Made by a program: the position numbers and the translations under genes. Below, piece by piece: positions 1-6,236 of a stretch of 7,581 nucleotides of DNA. The first letter of the stretch is position 1. Every line of letters starts with the position of its first letter. The stretch covers positions 1-7,581 of the forward strand of contig QHVW01000389.1 of NCBI GenBank assembly GCA_003223675.1, given 5' to 3'. Source of the stretch: Acidobacteriota bacterium (GTDB lineage Bacteria > Acidobacteriota > Thermoanaerobaculia > Multivoradales > UBA5704). The notes beneath the pieces are model-generated. The model saw only the letters and a list, made by a program, of their open reading frames with translations, had not been told where the DNA came from and did no database searches.

Positions 1-2
1 GT

Positions 3-689
3 TTCATTATTTCATCCCCGATACAACCGGCGGGGTGCGTGCATCCAGCCCATCATATTTTTTGCGGGGGATCGGGCGTCTACCTCGGGCATGGCTTGAT
101 GCTGACCAACCAACATGTTGCACTGCTTTTGTCCGAGGAGAGCTCCTTCCTGGTGCCTGCATGGAGGCACCTCTGGCACACCCTCGATGCAGGCGTTCGG
201 AAAGTCGTTTATCTCGATCGGGACATAGAGCTCGGGATCGTCGAGCTGCAGCCTTCAATGCTGAACATCGCCAGGGTGGCGACGCCATGCCTGTCGACCC
301 GTCCCTTGCAACGCGGAGACACGCTCAGGGTCACCAGTGATGTCCATGGGACTTTCCCGCCTGTAGCGGCAACTCTGGTCGTCAGCGAGGCTCGCCCCCT
401 CATGCGCCTCGACCCAGACCCGCGCGAGTTAAACCCCTACTCAGCCATGACCATTATCGCGACGCTTTCGGCCGAACAAGCCAAGCTCGTCGGCAAAGGC
501 TCCTCAGGAGGTCCAGTGCTGAACGACAAGGGAGAGCTCGTCGGCCTGGCGTGGACAGGGCGAGAATCAGGGGAGGGCTCATCAGAAGTCTGGATCACGC
601 CGGTCTCGGCCTGGCTGAGCCGGCTGCAAGCGGCAGAGATACCGAAGGATGTTTCGCAGCGTGTCCTCGGCGCGAAGTGCGCGCAGTGA
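3..689 (+). CDS. Trypsin-like serine protease, 5'-partial
   Basis: Chymotrypsin-fold (S1-type) peptidase. Numbering from a GTG at 39, the catalytic triad is His26 in LTNQHV, Asp62 in DRDIELGIVEL and Ser156 in GKGSSGGPV; the strand before His reads GGSGVYLGHGLMLTN. All three catalytic positions are intact, so it should be active. The frame is open to the left edge without a stop. A start at 39 would leave only nine residues before GGSG, too few for the usual first beta-strand, so I think the true start lies upstream of the window; GTG at 39 is the fallback. No signal peptide can be judged. It ends in WITPVSAWLSRL plus a short tail with no extra domain, and its stop is 10 bases from the stop of the convergent CPBP gene. 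Base composition is less GC-rich than the genes at 2066-6054. Substrate unknown; bacterial relatives include periplasmic quality-control proteases and cytosolic proteases of conflict systems. Confidence 0.85.
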   Translation, partial: FIISSPIQPAGCVHPAHHIFCGGSGVYLGHGLMLTNQHVALLLSEESSFLVPAWRHLWHTLDAGVRKVVYLDRDIELGIVELQPSMLNIARVATPCLSTRPLQRGDTLRVTSDVHGTFPPVAATLVVSEARPLMRLDPDPRELNPYSAMTIIATLSAEQAKLVGKGSSGGPVLNDKGELVGLAWTGRESGEGSSEVWITPVSAWLSRLQAAEIPKDVSQRVLGAKCAQ

Positions 690-699
690 AGAGCGTGCC

Positions 700-1581
700 C
701 TACCGGGAGGCCGACGTGACGTCCATGCGCACGGTCGCGGCGGCCGGAGCCGCGGCCTCTGCCGCCTGCGGCAGCTCGCCGCGCCGGCGCCAGAAATACC
801 AGGCCGCCACGGTGTAGGCGAGCGCCAGGCCGACGCCGAACTCGGTGGTGACGTACCTCGTGATCCCGCGGTCCTGGGTCAACGGATCGAAAATCTGCTG
901 GATGAACAGGTTGTGGCTGGCGTGGAGGACGACGGCCGGCCAGAGGCTGCCCGATTTGAGGCGCAGCCAGGCAACGACGAACGAGCAGGCGATCGCCATC
1001 CAGGTGAAGGCGGGCAGCGCAAACCACTTCGGAGCTCCGCCGTGGTAGTCCGCAAACAGGATCAGTGGGAAATGATAGACGGCCCAGGCGGCACCGCTGA
1101 GCAGGGCCGTGTTGGTGAAGCTCGTCATCTGGGCCAGCTCCGGGACGAGGAGCCCCCGCCAGCCGATCTCCTCGCCGAGCGCGAAAACGATGGACGGGAG
1201 GAGACCCACGGTGGCGAAAAGGGCCAGGATCACGGGGATCGACACCGGGAGGCCTTTCGCGCTCTCGAGCAGCCCCCGCGGGCTCAGGCCGCCGATCCCG
1301 GTCGACCAGACGAGACCATAGACCACCAGCGCCAGCCCGGCCGGGACGAGATAGGCCAGGACCTGCCACCGCGTCTTGCCCCATCCCCAGCCGGTGCCCC
1401 GGAGGTTCCGCTGGGTGGCCAGCCGCGTGATCAGGGCCGCCACACCCGGGCACCACATGAGCCCGAGCACGGGAAGCGGGCTCAGCTTGCCGCGGGCAAT
1501 GATCAGGACGTAGAAGATCGAGCTCAGGGCATAGGTGAGGACGAGGAAGATGATGACTCGGCGCCGCGCGGCAGTGGGCAT
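700..1581 (-). CDS. CPBP-family (CAAX/Abi) intramembrane metalloprotease
   Basis: A 293-residue polytopic membrane protein with about eight hydrophobic segments (roughly residues 8-28, 36-52, 74-92, 112-135, 157-176, 187-205, 212-230, 247-264). The family motifs are complete: EEIGWRG (Glu137, Glu138, Arg142), WAVYHFP (His170) and VLHASHN (His220, Asn224), which form the metal site of Rce1/CPBP enzymes. It therefore probably cleaves a membrane-associated or prenyl-like substrate inside the bilayer. Bacterial members serve in bacteriocin self-immunity, protein maturation or unknown roles; nothing here identifies the substrate. ATG at 1581 is preceded by GGAGA (1589-1593) with 7-base spacing. 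The C-terminal tail after the last helix is rich in Ala and probably cytoplasmic. It is divergent from the VOC gene and convergent with the serine protease, so it is likely transcribed alone. I see no clear terminator beyond its stop. Confidence 0.93.
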   Translation of the reverse strand: MPTAARRRVIIFLVLTYALSSIFYVLIIARGKLSPLPVLGLMWCPGVAALITRLATQRNLRGTGWGWGKTRWQVLAYLVPAGLALVVYGLVWSTGIGGLSPRGLLESAKGLPVSIPVILALFATVGLLPSIVFALGEEIGWRGLLVPELAQMTSFTNTALLSGAAWAVYHFPLILFADYHGGAPKWFALPAFTWMAIACSFVVAWLRLKSGSLWPAVVLHASHNLFIQQIFDPLTQDRGITRYVTTEFGVGLALAYTVAAWYFWRRRGELPQAAEAAAPAAATVRMDVTSASR

Positions 1582-1589
1582 CGTGGGAT

Positions 1590-1615
1590 CTCCGGAAAGG
1601 GCTCTCGCTCCGGAA
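1590..1615. repeat. Two direct copies of CTCCGGAA in the divergent promoter gap
   Basis: An 8-base sequence, CTCCGGAA, occurs at 1590-1597 and again at 1608-1615 (18-base period). Each copy holds the palindrome TCCGGA. They lie between the divergent CPBP and VOC genes, and the first overlaps the CPBP ribosome binding site. They could be paired operator half-sites, but two 8-mers in GC-rich DNA may also arise by chance. Confidence 0.3.
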
Positions 1616-1643
1616 GCTTACTCCCGCCGGCTCGCGGTAGAAT
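1616..1643 (+). promoter_or_regulatory. Putative sigma-70 type promoter of the VOC-esterase unit
   Basis: TAGAAT at 1638-1643 matches five of six bases of the -10 consensus. A weak -35-like GCTTAC/CTTACT lies 15-16 bases upstream (1616-1622). Transcription would begin near 1650, giving a leader of about 45 bases before the ATG at 1695. This placement also argues against the ATG at 1647 being the start. The -35 match is poor, so this is tentative. Confidence 0.35.
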
Positions 1644-1694
1644 GAAATGAAACGAAAGACCCTGCGCCCAAAGCGCCCCTACCGGAGGCCGACC

Positions 1695-2069
1695 ATGCTG
1701 AACCACGCGAAGCTCATCGGTTTTGCCGCGACGACCAGACCGCAGCAGGCGAAGGACTTCTATGCCAATGCCCTGGGGCTGTCGCTCGTCGAGGAGAACC
1801 CGTTCGCGCTCGTCTTCGACGCCAACGGAACGATGCTGCGGGTGCAGCGGGTCAGGGAGCTCTCCCCGGCCCAGCATACGGCTCTCGGCTGGGAGGTGAG
1901 CGACATCCGGGCGACCATCGGGCAGCTGGCGGCGCGCGGCGTCCACTGCGAGCATTTCGCGGGCGTGCCGCAGGACGATCTCGGGATCTGGACGACCCCC
2001 GACGGGTCTCTCGTCGCCTGGTTCAAGGACCCCGACGGCAACATCCTGTCCCTGACGGAGCTCCGGTGA
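1695..2069 (+). CDS. VOC (glyoxalase/bleomycin-resistance fold) protein
   Basis: A 124-residue single VOC domain made of two beta-alpha-beta-beta-beta units: first half ...LIGFAATTRPQQAKDFYANALGLSL..., second half from about residue 64 (GWEVSDIRATIGQLAARGV) ending in GIWTTPDGSLVAWFKDPDGNILSL. It resembles the widespread small group with a FALVFDANGTMLRV strand. The usual metal-binding His at the start of strand 1 is not where expected (LIGF is preceded by HAK), so metal chemistry is uncertain and the substrate is unknown. Relatives include glyoxalase I, fosfomycin-inactivating enzymes and bleomycin-binding proteins. Start chosen at 1695 because GGAGG (1684-1688) stands 6 bases upstream; an in-frame ATG at 1647 has no such site and would add a basic non-domain tail. 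The TGA overlaps the GTG of the esterase gene, so the two are translationally coupled. Confidence 0.88.
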   Translation: MLNHAKLIGFAATTRPQQAKDFYANALGLSLVEENPFALVFDANGTMLRVQRVRELSPAQHTALGWEVSDIRATIGQLAARGVHCEHFAGVPQDDLGIWTTPDGSLVAWFKDPDGNILSLTELR

Positions 2070-3397
2070 AGAGGGGGCCAGCCCTCCTCCCTCTCCTCCT
2101 CGCCCTCCTCGCGGCGCCGGCGCTCGCCGCGGACCCGGCGCCGCCGGTCGACGCCGCGCGCGCCCGCTGGGTGACCGAGCACGCGCTCGTCCCCCGCTCG
2201 ATCGATCCCGCCGACGAGGACTTCGCCGACCTGATGCCGCTCGTCCGGACGATCGGCAAGGCGCGGGTGGTGCAACTCGGCGAGGCGACCCATGGCGACG
2301 GCGCGACCTTCCTCGCCAAGGGGCGGCTGATCCGGTTCCTCCACAAGGCCATGGGCTTCGACGTCCTCGCCTGGGAGGCGGGGATCGCCGACGTGCCGCA
2401 GATGGACGCCGCCCTGCGCGGCGGGCGGCCGGCCGCCGAGGCGGCGAGCCGCGCGCTCTACCGCATCTGGAACGTGCAGGAGGTCCTGCCCACCCTCGAC
2501 TACGTCCGGGCGAGCCAGGGGACCGACCACCCCATCGACACCGTGGGCTTCGACTGTCGCGTCTCCCTGCCGCGGACGCGCGCCGAGCTCTTCCCGCGGA
2601 GGGTCTTCGACTTCTTCGACCGGCTCGATCCGGCGCTCCTCTCGCCCAAGGAGCGGGCGGAGCTCACCGCCATGTCCGTGGGCCTGGTGCCGGCGGAGTA
2701 CTACAACAAGCCGGGCCTCCGGCAGTACAACCGGGAGCTGCCCAAGCGCCTGATCGAGACGATCGACCGCCGCCGCGCCGAGCTCTCGGTCCACGCCTCG
2801 CCGCGCGAGATCGACTACGTCCGCCAGACCCTGGTGAGCCTGCTGGCCATGGACCGCGCCCTCGGCCCCGGCGACAAGCAGCCCTTCGCCGACGGCTACA
2901 CCCGGGACACGGCCATGGCCGAGAACCTCCTGTGGTGGCTGAAGGGGCCGCTCAAAGACAGGAAGGTCATCGTCTGGGCCCACAACTACCACGTGATGAA
3001 CGATTTCGCCTCGGACGCGCCGAGCGCCGCGGTCCGCGACCCGAAGCCGATCCGGGGCGGGCCCATGGGCCAGTTCCTCAAGGCCGAGCTCGGGGACGAC
3101 CTCTACACCATCGGCTTCGCCTCCTACGGCGGCACCGTCCTGGACCTGGAGACGGAGAAGCCGACGCCCGTGGTCCCCGGCCCGCTCGAGGAGCTGCTCC
3201 ACGCCGCGGGCCGCCCCTGGCTCTTCCTCGACCTCTCCCGCCTGCCCGCGGACCACTGGCTGCGCACTCCCTGGACGGCGGGCTTCTACATGTACGAGCC
3301 GCGGCCGGCCATCTGGACCCGGTGTTACGACAGCCTCTTCTTCATCGACGCGCAGAAGCCCTCGACGCCGCTCACCCCCCGCCGCTCCGGACCATAG
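2066..3397 (+). CDS. Erythromycin-esterase-family hydrolase, exported
   Basis: A 443-residue member of the erythromycin esterase (Ere/EreA-like) family, near the family's usual length. Residues 1-21 form a signal peptide (basic KR, Leu/Ala core, APALA cut site), so it acts in the periplasm or outside. Conserved parts are visible in order: VVQLGEATHGDG (Glu73, His76) with FDVLAWEAG (Glu104), RDTAMAENLLWWL (Arg280, Asp281), VIVWAHNYHV (His306, His309), and the ending FYMYEPRPAIW...YDSLFFID. These are the acid, His and Arg positions of the family's active-site cleft. True Ere enzymes open the macrolide lactone; most environmental relatives have unknown ester substrates, so macrolide activity is not assured. 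It starts with GTG inside the VOC stop (GTGA overlap), hence one operon. The pro-rich last ten residues end exactly where an amidase-like remnant on the other strand begins. Confidence 0.9.
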   Translation: MKRGPALLPLLLALLAAPALAADPAPPVDAARARWVTEHALVPRSIDPADEDFADLMPLVRTIGKARVVQLGEATHGDGATFLAKGRLIRFLHKAMGFDVLAWEAGIADVPQMDAALRGGRPAAEAASRALYRIWNVQEVLPTLDYVRASQGTDHPIDTVGFDCRVSLPRTRAELFPRRVFDFFDRLDPALLSPKERAELTAMSVGLVPAEYYNKPGLRQYNRELPKRLIETIDRRRAELSVHASPREIDYVRQTLVSLLAMDRALGPGDKQPFADGYTRDTAMAENLLWWLKGPLKDRKVIVWAHNYHVMNDFASDAPSAAVRDPKPIRGGPMGQFLKAELGDDLYTIGFASYGGTVLDLETEKPTPVVPGPLEELLHAAGRPWLFLDLSRLPADHWLRTPWTAGFYMYEPRPAIWTRCYDSLFFIDAQKPSTPLTPRRSGP

Positions 3398-3460
3398 GGG
3401 CCCGACGATCTGAAGCCCGATCGGCAGGCCCGTCATCGAGCCTCCTTCCGGCGTCAGGCG
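3395..3460 (-). pseudogene. Amidase-signature enzyme, C-terminal motif remnant
   Basis: Reading the minus strand from 3433 down to 3395 gives TGLPIGLQIVGPL, which is the highly conserved motif near the C-terminus of amidase-signature enzymes (GatA and relatives: GLPxGLQxVGP). The same frame is open upstream as LTPEGGSM, which fits loosely. Beyond 3395 the frame enters the antisense of the esterase gene and no longer resembles an amidase, and upstream it runs into the MFS coding sequence. So only about 13-20 codons survive, in the 56-base gap between two convergent genes. An AAGGAGG four bases before the ATG at 3436 mimics a start, but the motif belongs near the end of an amidase (around residue 400+), not at its start. 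I read it as a relic of a deleted or displaced gene. Identification rests on motif memory, not a search. Confidence 0.5.
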
Positions 3461-4704
3461 AGCTCGTCCAAATCGCGTAGGGAGGGGATCCTCCAGGCCG
3501 TCGCGGCGACCACGCCCAGGGTCATCAGGCCGCCGAAGATCACCGAGCTCACCGTCCCCAGGAGGCGGGCCGCGACGCCGGACTCGAAGGAGCCGATCTC
3601 GTTGGAGGAGCCGATGAAGATCTGGTTCACCGCCGAGACGCGGCCCAGCAGGTGCTCCGGCGTGCGCAGGGTGAGCAGCGTCGAGCGGATCACCACGCTG
3701 ACGTTGTCCACCATGCCGCTGATCGCCAGCAGCGCCAGCGACAGCCAGAACGACCGCGAGAGGGCGAAGAAGATCCAGCAGAGCCCGAAGGCGGCGACGC
3801 AGAGGAAGAGGCTCCGCCCGGCGCGCCGCAGGTGCCGGTGGGCCAGGAAGACCGAGATCACCACGGCGCCGGCGGCGGGCGCGGCGCGCAGCACGCCCAG
3901 CCCCTCCGGCCCCACGCGCAGGATCTCCGAGGTGAAGATGGGCAGCAGGGCCGGCGCGCCGCCGAAGAGCACCGAGAAGAGGTCGAGGAGTTGGGCGCCC
4001 AGCAGCTCCGGCTGGGTGAGCAAGAAGCGGATGCCTACCGTGAGGTTCTCACCCGTGCTCCCCTCGCGCGCCGGCCGCGGGCGGTGCGTGTAGCCGATCA
4101 GCGCGTAGAGGACCCAGCCGGCCAGGCATAGGACCGCCTCCACGGCGTAGGCGGCGAGGGCGCCCGAGAAGCCGTAGAGCACGCCGCCCAGGGCCGGACC
4201 CACCACGGCGCCGAACTGCCAGAGCGACGAGCGCCAGGCGACTGCGTTGGCGTAGATCTCGCGGGGGACGATCTCGGCCCCCAGCGCGGTGCGGGCCGGC
4301 TGGAGGAAGCTGCGCGCCACGCCGCTGACGAAGACCACCGCGTAGATCGGCCAGACCCGCCCCCGGGTGAGCACCTCCGGCCGCAGCGTGTAGACGAGCA
4401 GGACCACCGCGGCGGCCGTCTGGACCCCGATGGCGAGCAGGGAGAGGCGTTTACGGTCGTGGCGGTCGGCGATGTGCCCCGCGTAGAGGGCGGCGCCGAT
4501 GAACGGGATCGCCTCGGCCAGGCCGACCAGCCCCAGCGAGAGCGGGTCCTTGGTGAGGGCGTAGACCTGCCAGGCGACCACGGTGGCCTGGATCATCGTG
4601 CCCAGGGTCAGCGCCAGCGTGCTGGCGACGTACCAGAGGAAATTGCGGTTGCGCAGGGAGACGTAGGGGTCATGCCGCGCGGGCGCCGGGGGGGAGGGGG
4701 CCAT
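3454..4704 (-). CDS. MFS exporter, EntS/MefA-like (MFS_3) type
   Basis: A 416-residue major facilitator protein with about twelve hydrophobic segments. MFS motif A appears after helix 2 as GHIADRHDRKRL (residues 76-87). The second half carries RTPEHLLGRVSAVNQIFIG followed by SNEIGSFESG (about 347-377), a pattern typical of the group containing the enterobactin exporter EntS and macrolide efflux proteins. It should export a small molecule by proton antiport at the inner membrane; the substrate cannot be read from sequence. The frame stays open to an ATG at 4818, but I start at 4704 (MAPSPPAPARHDPYVSLRNRNFLWY region) because family members begin just before that YVSLRNRNF segment and the extra 38 residues look non-coding. 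No good ribosome binding site is seen at 4704; GAGGGT is about 15 bases away. It diverges from the cupredoxin gene and converges on the esterase gene. Confidence 0.9.
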   Translation of the reverse strand: MAPSPPAPARHDPYVSLRNRNFLWYVASTLALTLGTMIQATVVAWQVYALTKDPLSLGLVGLAEAIPFIGAALYAGHIADRHDRKRLSLLAIGVQTAAAVVLLVYTLRPEVLTRGRVWPIYAVVFVSGVARSFLQPARTALGAEIVPREIYANAVAWRSSLWQFGAVVGPALGGVLYGFSGALAAYAVEAVLCLAGWVLYALIGYTHRPRPAREGSTGENLTVGIRFLLTQPELLGAQLLDLFSVLFGGAPALLPIFTSEILRVGPEGLGVLRAAPAAGAVVISVFLAHRHLRRAGRSLFLCVAAFGLCWIFFALSRSFWLSLALLAISGMVDNVSVVIRSTLLTLRTPEHLLGRVSAVNQIFIGSSNEIGSFESGVAARLLGTVSSVIFGGLMTLGVVAATAWRIPSLRDLDELA

Positions 4705-4732
4705 GGCCGGCGGGATGATACCCTCGTTTGAA

Positions 4733-4752
4733 CCTCCCGGGCCGGAGGGAGG
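4733..4752. repeat. Perfect 6-base inverted repeat in the divergent gap
   Basis: CCTCCC (4733-4738) and GGGAGG (4747-4752) are separated by 8 bases between the divergent MFS and cupredoxin genes. It could form a small hairpin in the MFS leader or be an operator. There is no T-run, so it is not a terminator. Weak evidence in this GC-rich context. Confidence 0.2.
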
Positions 4753-4823
4753 ACTGACTCTACAAGCTACCCGCCACGCTCCGCTCCCGGACGGACCGGA
4801 CCGTGCGCGTCGATTCAAGGATC

Positions 4824-4830
4824 AAGGAGG
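4824..4830 (+). promoter_or_regulatory. Ribosome binding site of the cupredoxin gene
   Basis: AAGGAGG lies 9 bases before the ATG at 4840, followed by further purines (AGGAAG). It is a near-perfect anti-16S match and fixes the start in front of a clean signal peptide. Confidence 0.75.
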
Positions 4831-4839
4831 AGGAAGACG

Positions 4840-6054
4840 ATGTTTCACCGATTCACCCTTCCGGCGCTCGCGCTGGGATTCCTGCTTGCTTCCGCCGCCT
4901 GGGCGCAGCATCACGATCACGCCATGATGGGCGTCGATCCCAAGGACTACGACGACGGCGGCGGGCGCGGCGGCGATACGAATCCGCCCCCGGGCTGCAA
5001 CGGCATCCAGGCCAAGATCACCATCAGCGGCACCTCGTTCTCTCCCGCGACGGTGACCGTCCAGGCGGGGCAACCGGTCTGCTGGACCTGGTCGCAATCC
5101 GTCGCGCACAACGTCCACGCCGACGACGATTCGTTCACCAGCGGCGCGCCGTCCAACACGGGCAATTTCCAGATCACCTTCAATACGCCGGGCACCTACG
5201 GCTTCTACTGCCAGGTGCACGGGAGCACCAGCGGCGGCATGCGGGGCACGATCGTCGTCCAGGGCAGCACCGGCGGTGACGGCGGCGGATCGGGACCGGG
5301 GACGATCGCGCTCGACCCCACGTCCTATACCGTGGACATGAGCGCCGGGGTGGTGACGGTGACCGTGGACCGCTCGGGCGGCAGCGACGGCAAGGCGTCG
5401 GTCAAGTACGCCACCGCGCCCGGGACCGCCAAGGCGGGCAAGGACTTCACCCCGCGGACCGGCATACTGAATTGGGCCGACGGCGACGGCGATCCGAAGA
5501 CCATCCAGATCCCGATCAAGAAGGCCGCCACCCCGCAGCCGGACAAGACCTTCTCCGTCCGGCTCAGCAAGGTGACCGGCGCCGCCATGGGCGACGCCGC
5601 GGCGACGGTGACCATCCACGACGACCGCAGCCCGGGATGCAACACGGTCGCCTCCGAGGCCCGGATGGCAGGGGTCGACGCCGCCGGCGGCTCGACGGCA
5701 CCCTGCGACGAGACGCGGGCCCTGTGCCTCAACGGCGGCAGGTTCGAGGCGACGGTGCGGTGGCAGCCGGCCCCGTCGCGGGTGGACCGCGGCTCCAAGC
5801 GGGCCCTGTCCGACGCGCCCGACACCGGCCTCTTCGCCCCGTCCACGGAGGAGGATCCGGCGATCCTGCTCCACGTGCTCGACCGTTGCGCCGTCAACGG
5901 CCACTACTGGATCGACCTCGCGGCCGTCACCGATCGTGAATTCACGGTCAAGGTGCGGGACACCCTGACCGGCCGCACCCGGACCTACCACAACACCGCC
6001 GGCATCACGCCGGCCCCCGTGCGCGACGTCGAAGCGTTCGCCACCTGCCCCTAA
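4840..6054 (+). CDS. Secreted cupredoxin + Calx-beta + C-terminal-domain protein
   Basis: A 404-residue exported protein. Residues 1-22 are a signal peptide ending AAWA-Q; the mature N-terminus is His/Met-rich (HHDHAMM, 24-30) and may bind metal, followed by a Gly/Asp linker. About 55-141 is a plastocyanin-like domain with all four type 1 copper ligands: His90 (VAHNV), Cys124 and His127 (YCQVH), and Met134. A Gly-rich linker leads to a Calx-beta domain at about 154-262 (TVDMSAGVVTVTV, AGKDFTPRTGILNWADGD, ending TIHDD). The last part (about 293-404) is a Cys-containing beta-rich module (ALCLNGGRFEATVRW, VLDRCAVNGHYWIDL, AFATCP) that I know from secreted proteins of Acidobacteriota and related groups. 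A single-copper cupredoxin suggests electron transfer or copper binding at the cell surface; the other domains suggest adhesion or scaffolding. It appears monocistronic, ending in a terminator. The exact role is unknown. Confidence 0.87.
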   Translation: MFHRFTLPALALGFLLASAAWAQHHDHAMMGVDPKDYDDGGGRGGDTNPPPGCNGIQAKITISGTSFSPATVTVQAGQPVCWTWSQSVAHNVHADDDSFTSGAPSNTGNFQITFNTPGTYGFYCQVHGSTSGGMRGTIVVQGSTGGDGGGSGPGTIALDPTSYTVDMSAGVVTVTVDRSGGSDGKASVKYATAPGTAKAGKDFTPRTGILNWADGDGDPKTIQIPIKKAATPQPDKTFSVRLSKVTGAAMGDAAATVTIHDDRSPGCNTVASEARMAGVDAAGGSTAPCDETRALCLNGGRFEATVRWQPAPSRVDRGSKRALSDAPDTGLFAPSTEEDPAILLHVLDRCAVNGHYWIDLAAVTDREFTVKVRDTLTGRTRTYHNTAGITPAPVRDVEAFATCP

Positions 6055-6063
6055 GCAGCCCTT

Positions 6064-6106
6064 CCGACGGCGGGATCGGGTCCCCCCCGGTCCCGCCCGG
6101 CTTTTT
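6064..6106 (+). terminator. Intrinsic terminator after the cupredoxin gene
   Basis: GGCGGGATC (6069-6077) pairs with GGTCCCGCC (6089-6097), one G-U pair, with an 11-base loop. A further CCG (6064-6066) can pair with CGG (6098-6100) across a two-base bulge. C plus TTTTT (6102-6106) follows directly. It begins 9 bases after the stop and separates the cupredoxin gene from the protease pair. Confidence 0.75.
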
Positions 6107-6163
6107 CCCCCGCCGGCCCTCATCTCTCCTCTCGCCCCTCCCTCTTCCCGCCCGGGGAGTAAC

Positions 6164-6194
6164 TTTCAGCGTGCCGGTTCGCCTGTAGTACAAT
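6164..6194 (+). promoter_or_regulatory. Putative promoter of the metzincin-caspase pair
   Basis: TACAAT at 6189-6194 differs from the -10 consensus by one base. The best -35 candidates (TTTCAG or TTCAGC, 6164-6170) match poorly, with an 18-19-base spacer. The region before it (6107-6150) is a pyrimidine-rich tract with nothing recognisable. Transcription would start near 6201, about 36 bases before the ATG at 6237. Confidence 0.4.
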
Positions 6195-6223
6195 AGATGC
6201 GAATCGAAATCGCTGATCTTCGT

Positions 6224-6231
6224 AAAGGAGG
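6224..6231 (+). promoter_or_regulatory. Strong ribosome binding site of the metzincin gene
   Basis: AAAGGAGG lies 5 bases before the ATG at 6237. It is the only strong site of the protease pair: the caspase-like gene has none of its own, so this site probably drives translation of both. Confidence 0.75.
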
Positions 6232-6236
6232 CACAT

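Noticed and set aside
437..1456. 339-codon open frame on the minus strand in another frame of the CPBP gene
   Set aside because: Pro/Arg/Gly-rich, no membrane segments; the frame used at 700-1581 carries the protease motifs.
649..1650. 333-codon open frame on the plus strand across the CPBP gene
   Set aside because: Low-complexity Arg/Glu/Gly/Asp composition and antisense to a gene with full CPBP motifs.
1647..1694. Upstream ATG extending the VOC protein by 16 residues
   Set aside because: No ribosome binding site, a basic non-domain extension, and it lies at the predicted transcription start; the ATG at 1695 has GGAGG at 6 bases.
1760..3436. 558-codon open frame on the minus strand, starting at an ATG with a good AAGGAGG before it
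   Set aside because: Apart from the first 13 codons (the amidase-like motif) it is the antisense of the esterase and VOC genes, with the Arg/Gly/Val/Glu-rich composition expected from the reverse of GC-rich codons. The sense-strand genes have clear families.
3398..3453. Possible bidirectional terminator between the esterase and MFS genes
   Set aside because: GGGCC/GGCCC and CCGATCGG palindromes exist but no stable stem followed by a T-run in either direction.
4705..4818. 38-residue N-terminal extension of the MFS protein to an ATG at 4818
   Set aside because: The extra residues are Gly/Pro/Ser/Arg-rich, unlike family members, and would overlap the cupredoxin leader. The ATG at 4704 fits the family start.
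4822..6123. 433-codon open frame on the minus strand opposite the cupredoxin gene
   Set aside because: Repetitive Gly/Arg/Val/Ala/His composition with no domain; it also spans the terminator. Explained by third-position GC of the sense gene.
6199..6213. GCGA...TCGC inverted repeat just after the putative -10 of the metzincin gene
   Set aside because: Only four base pairs with a seven-base loop; too weak to call an operator.
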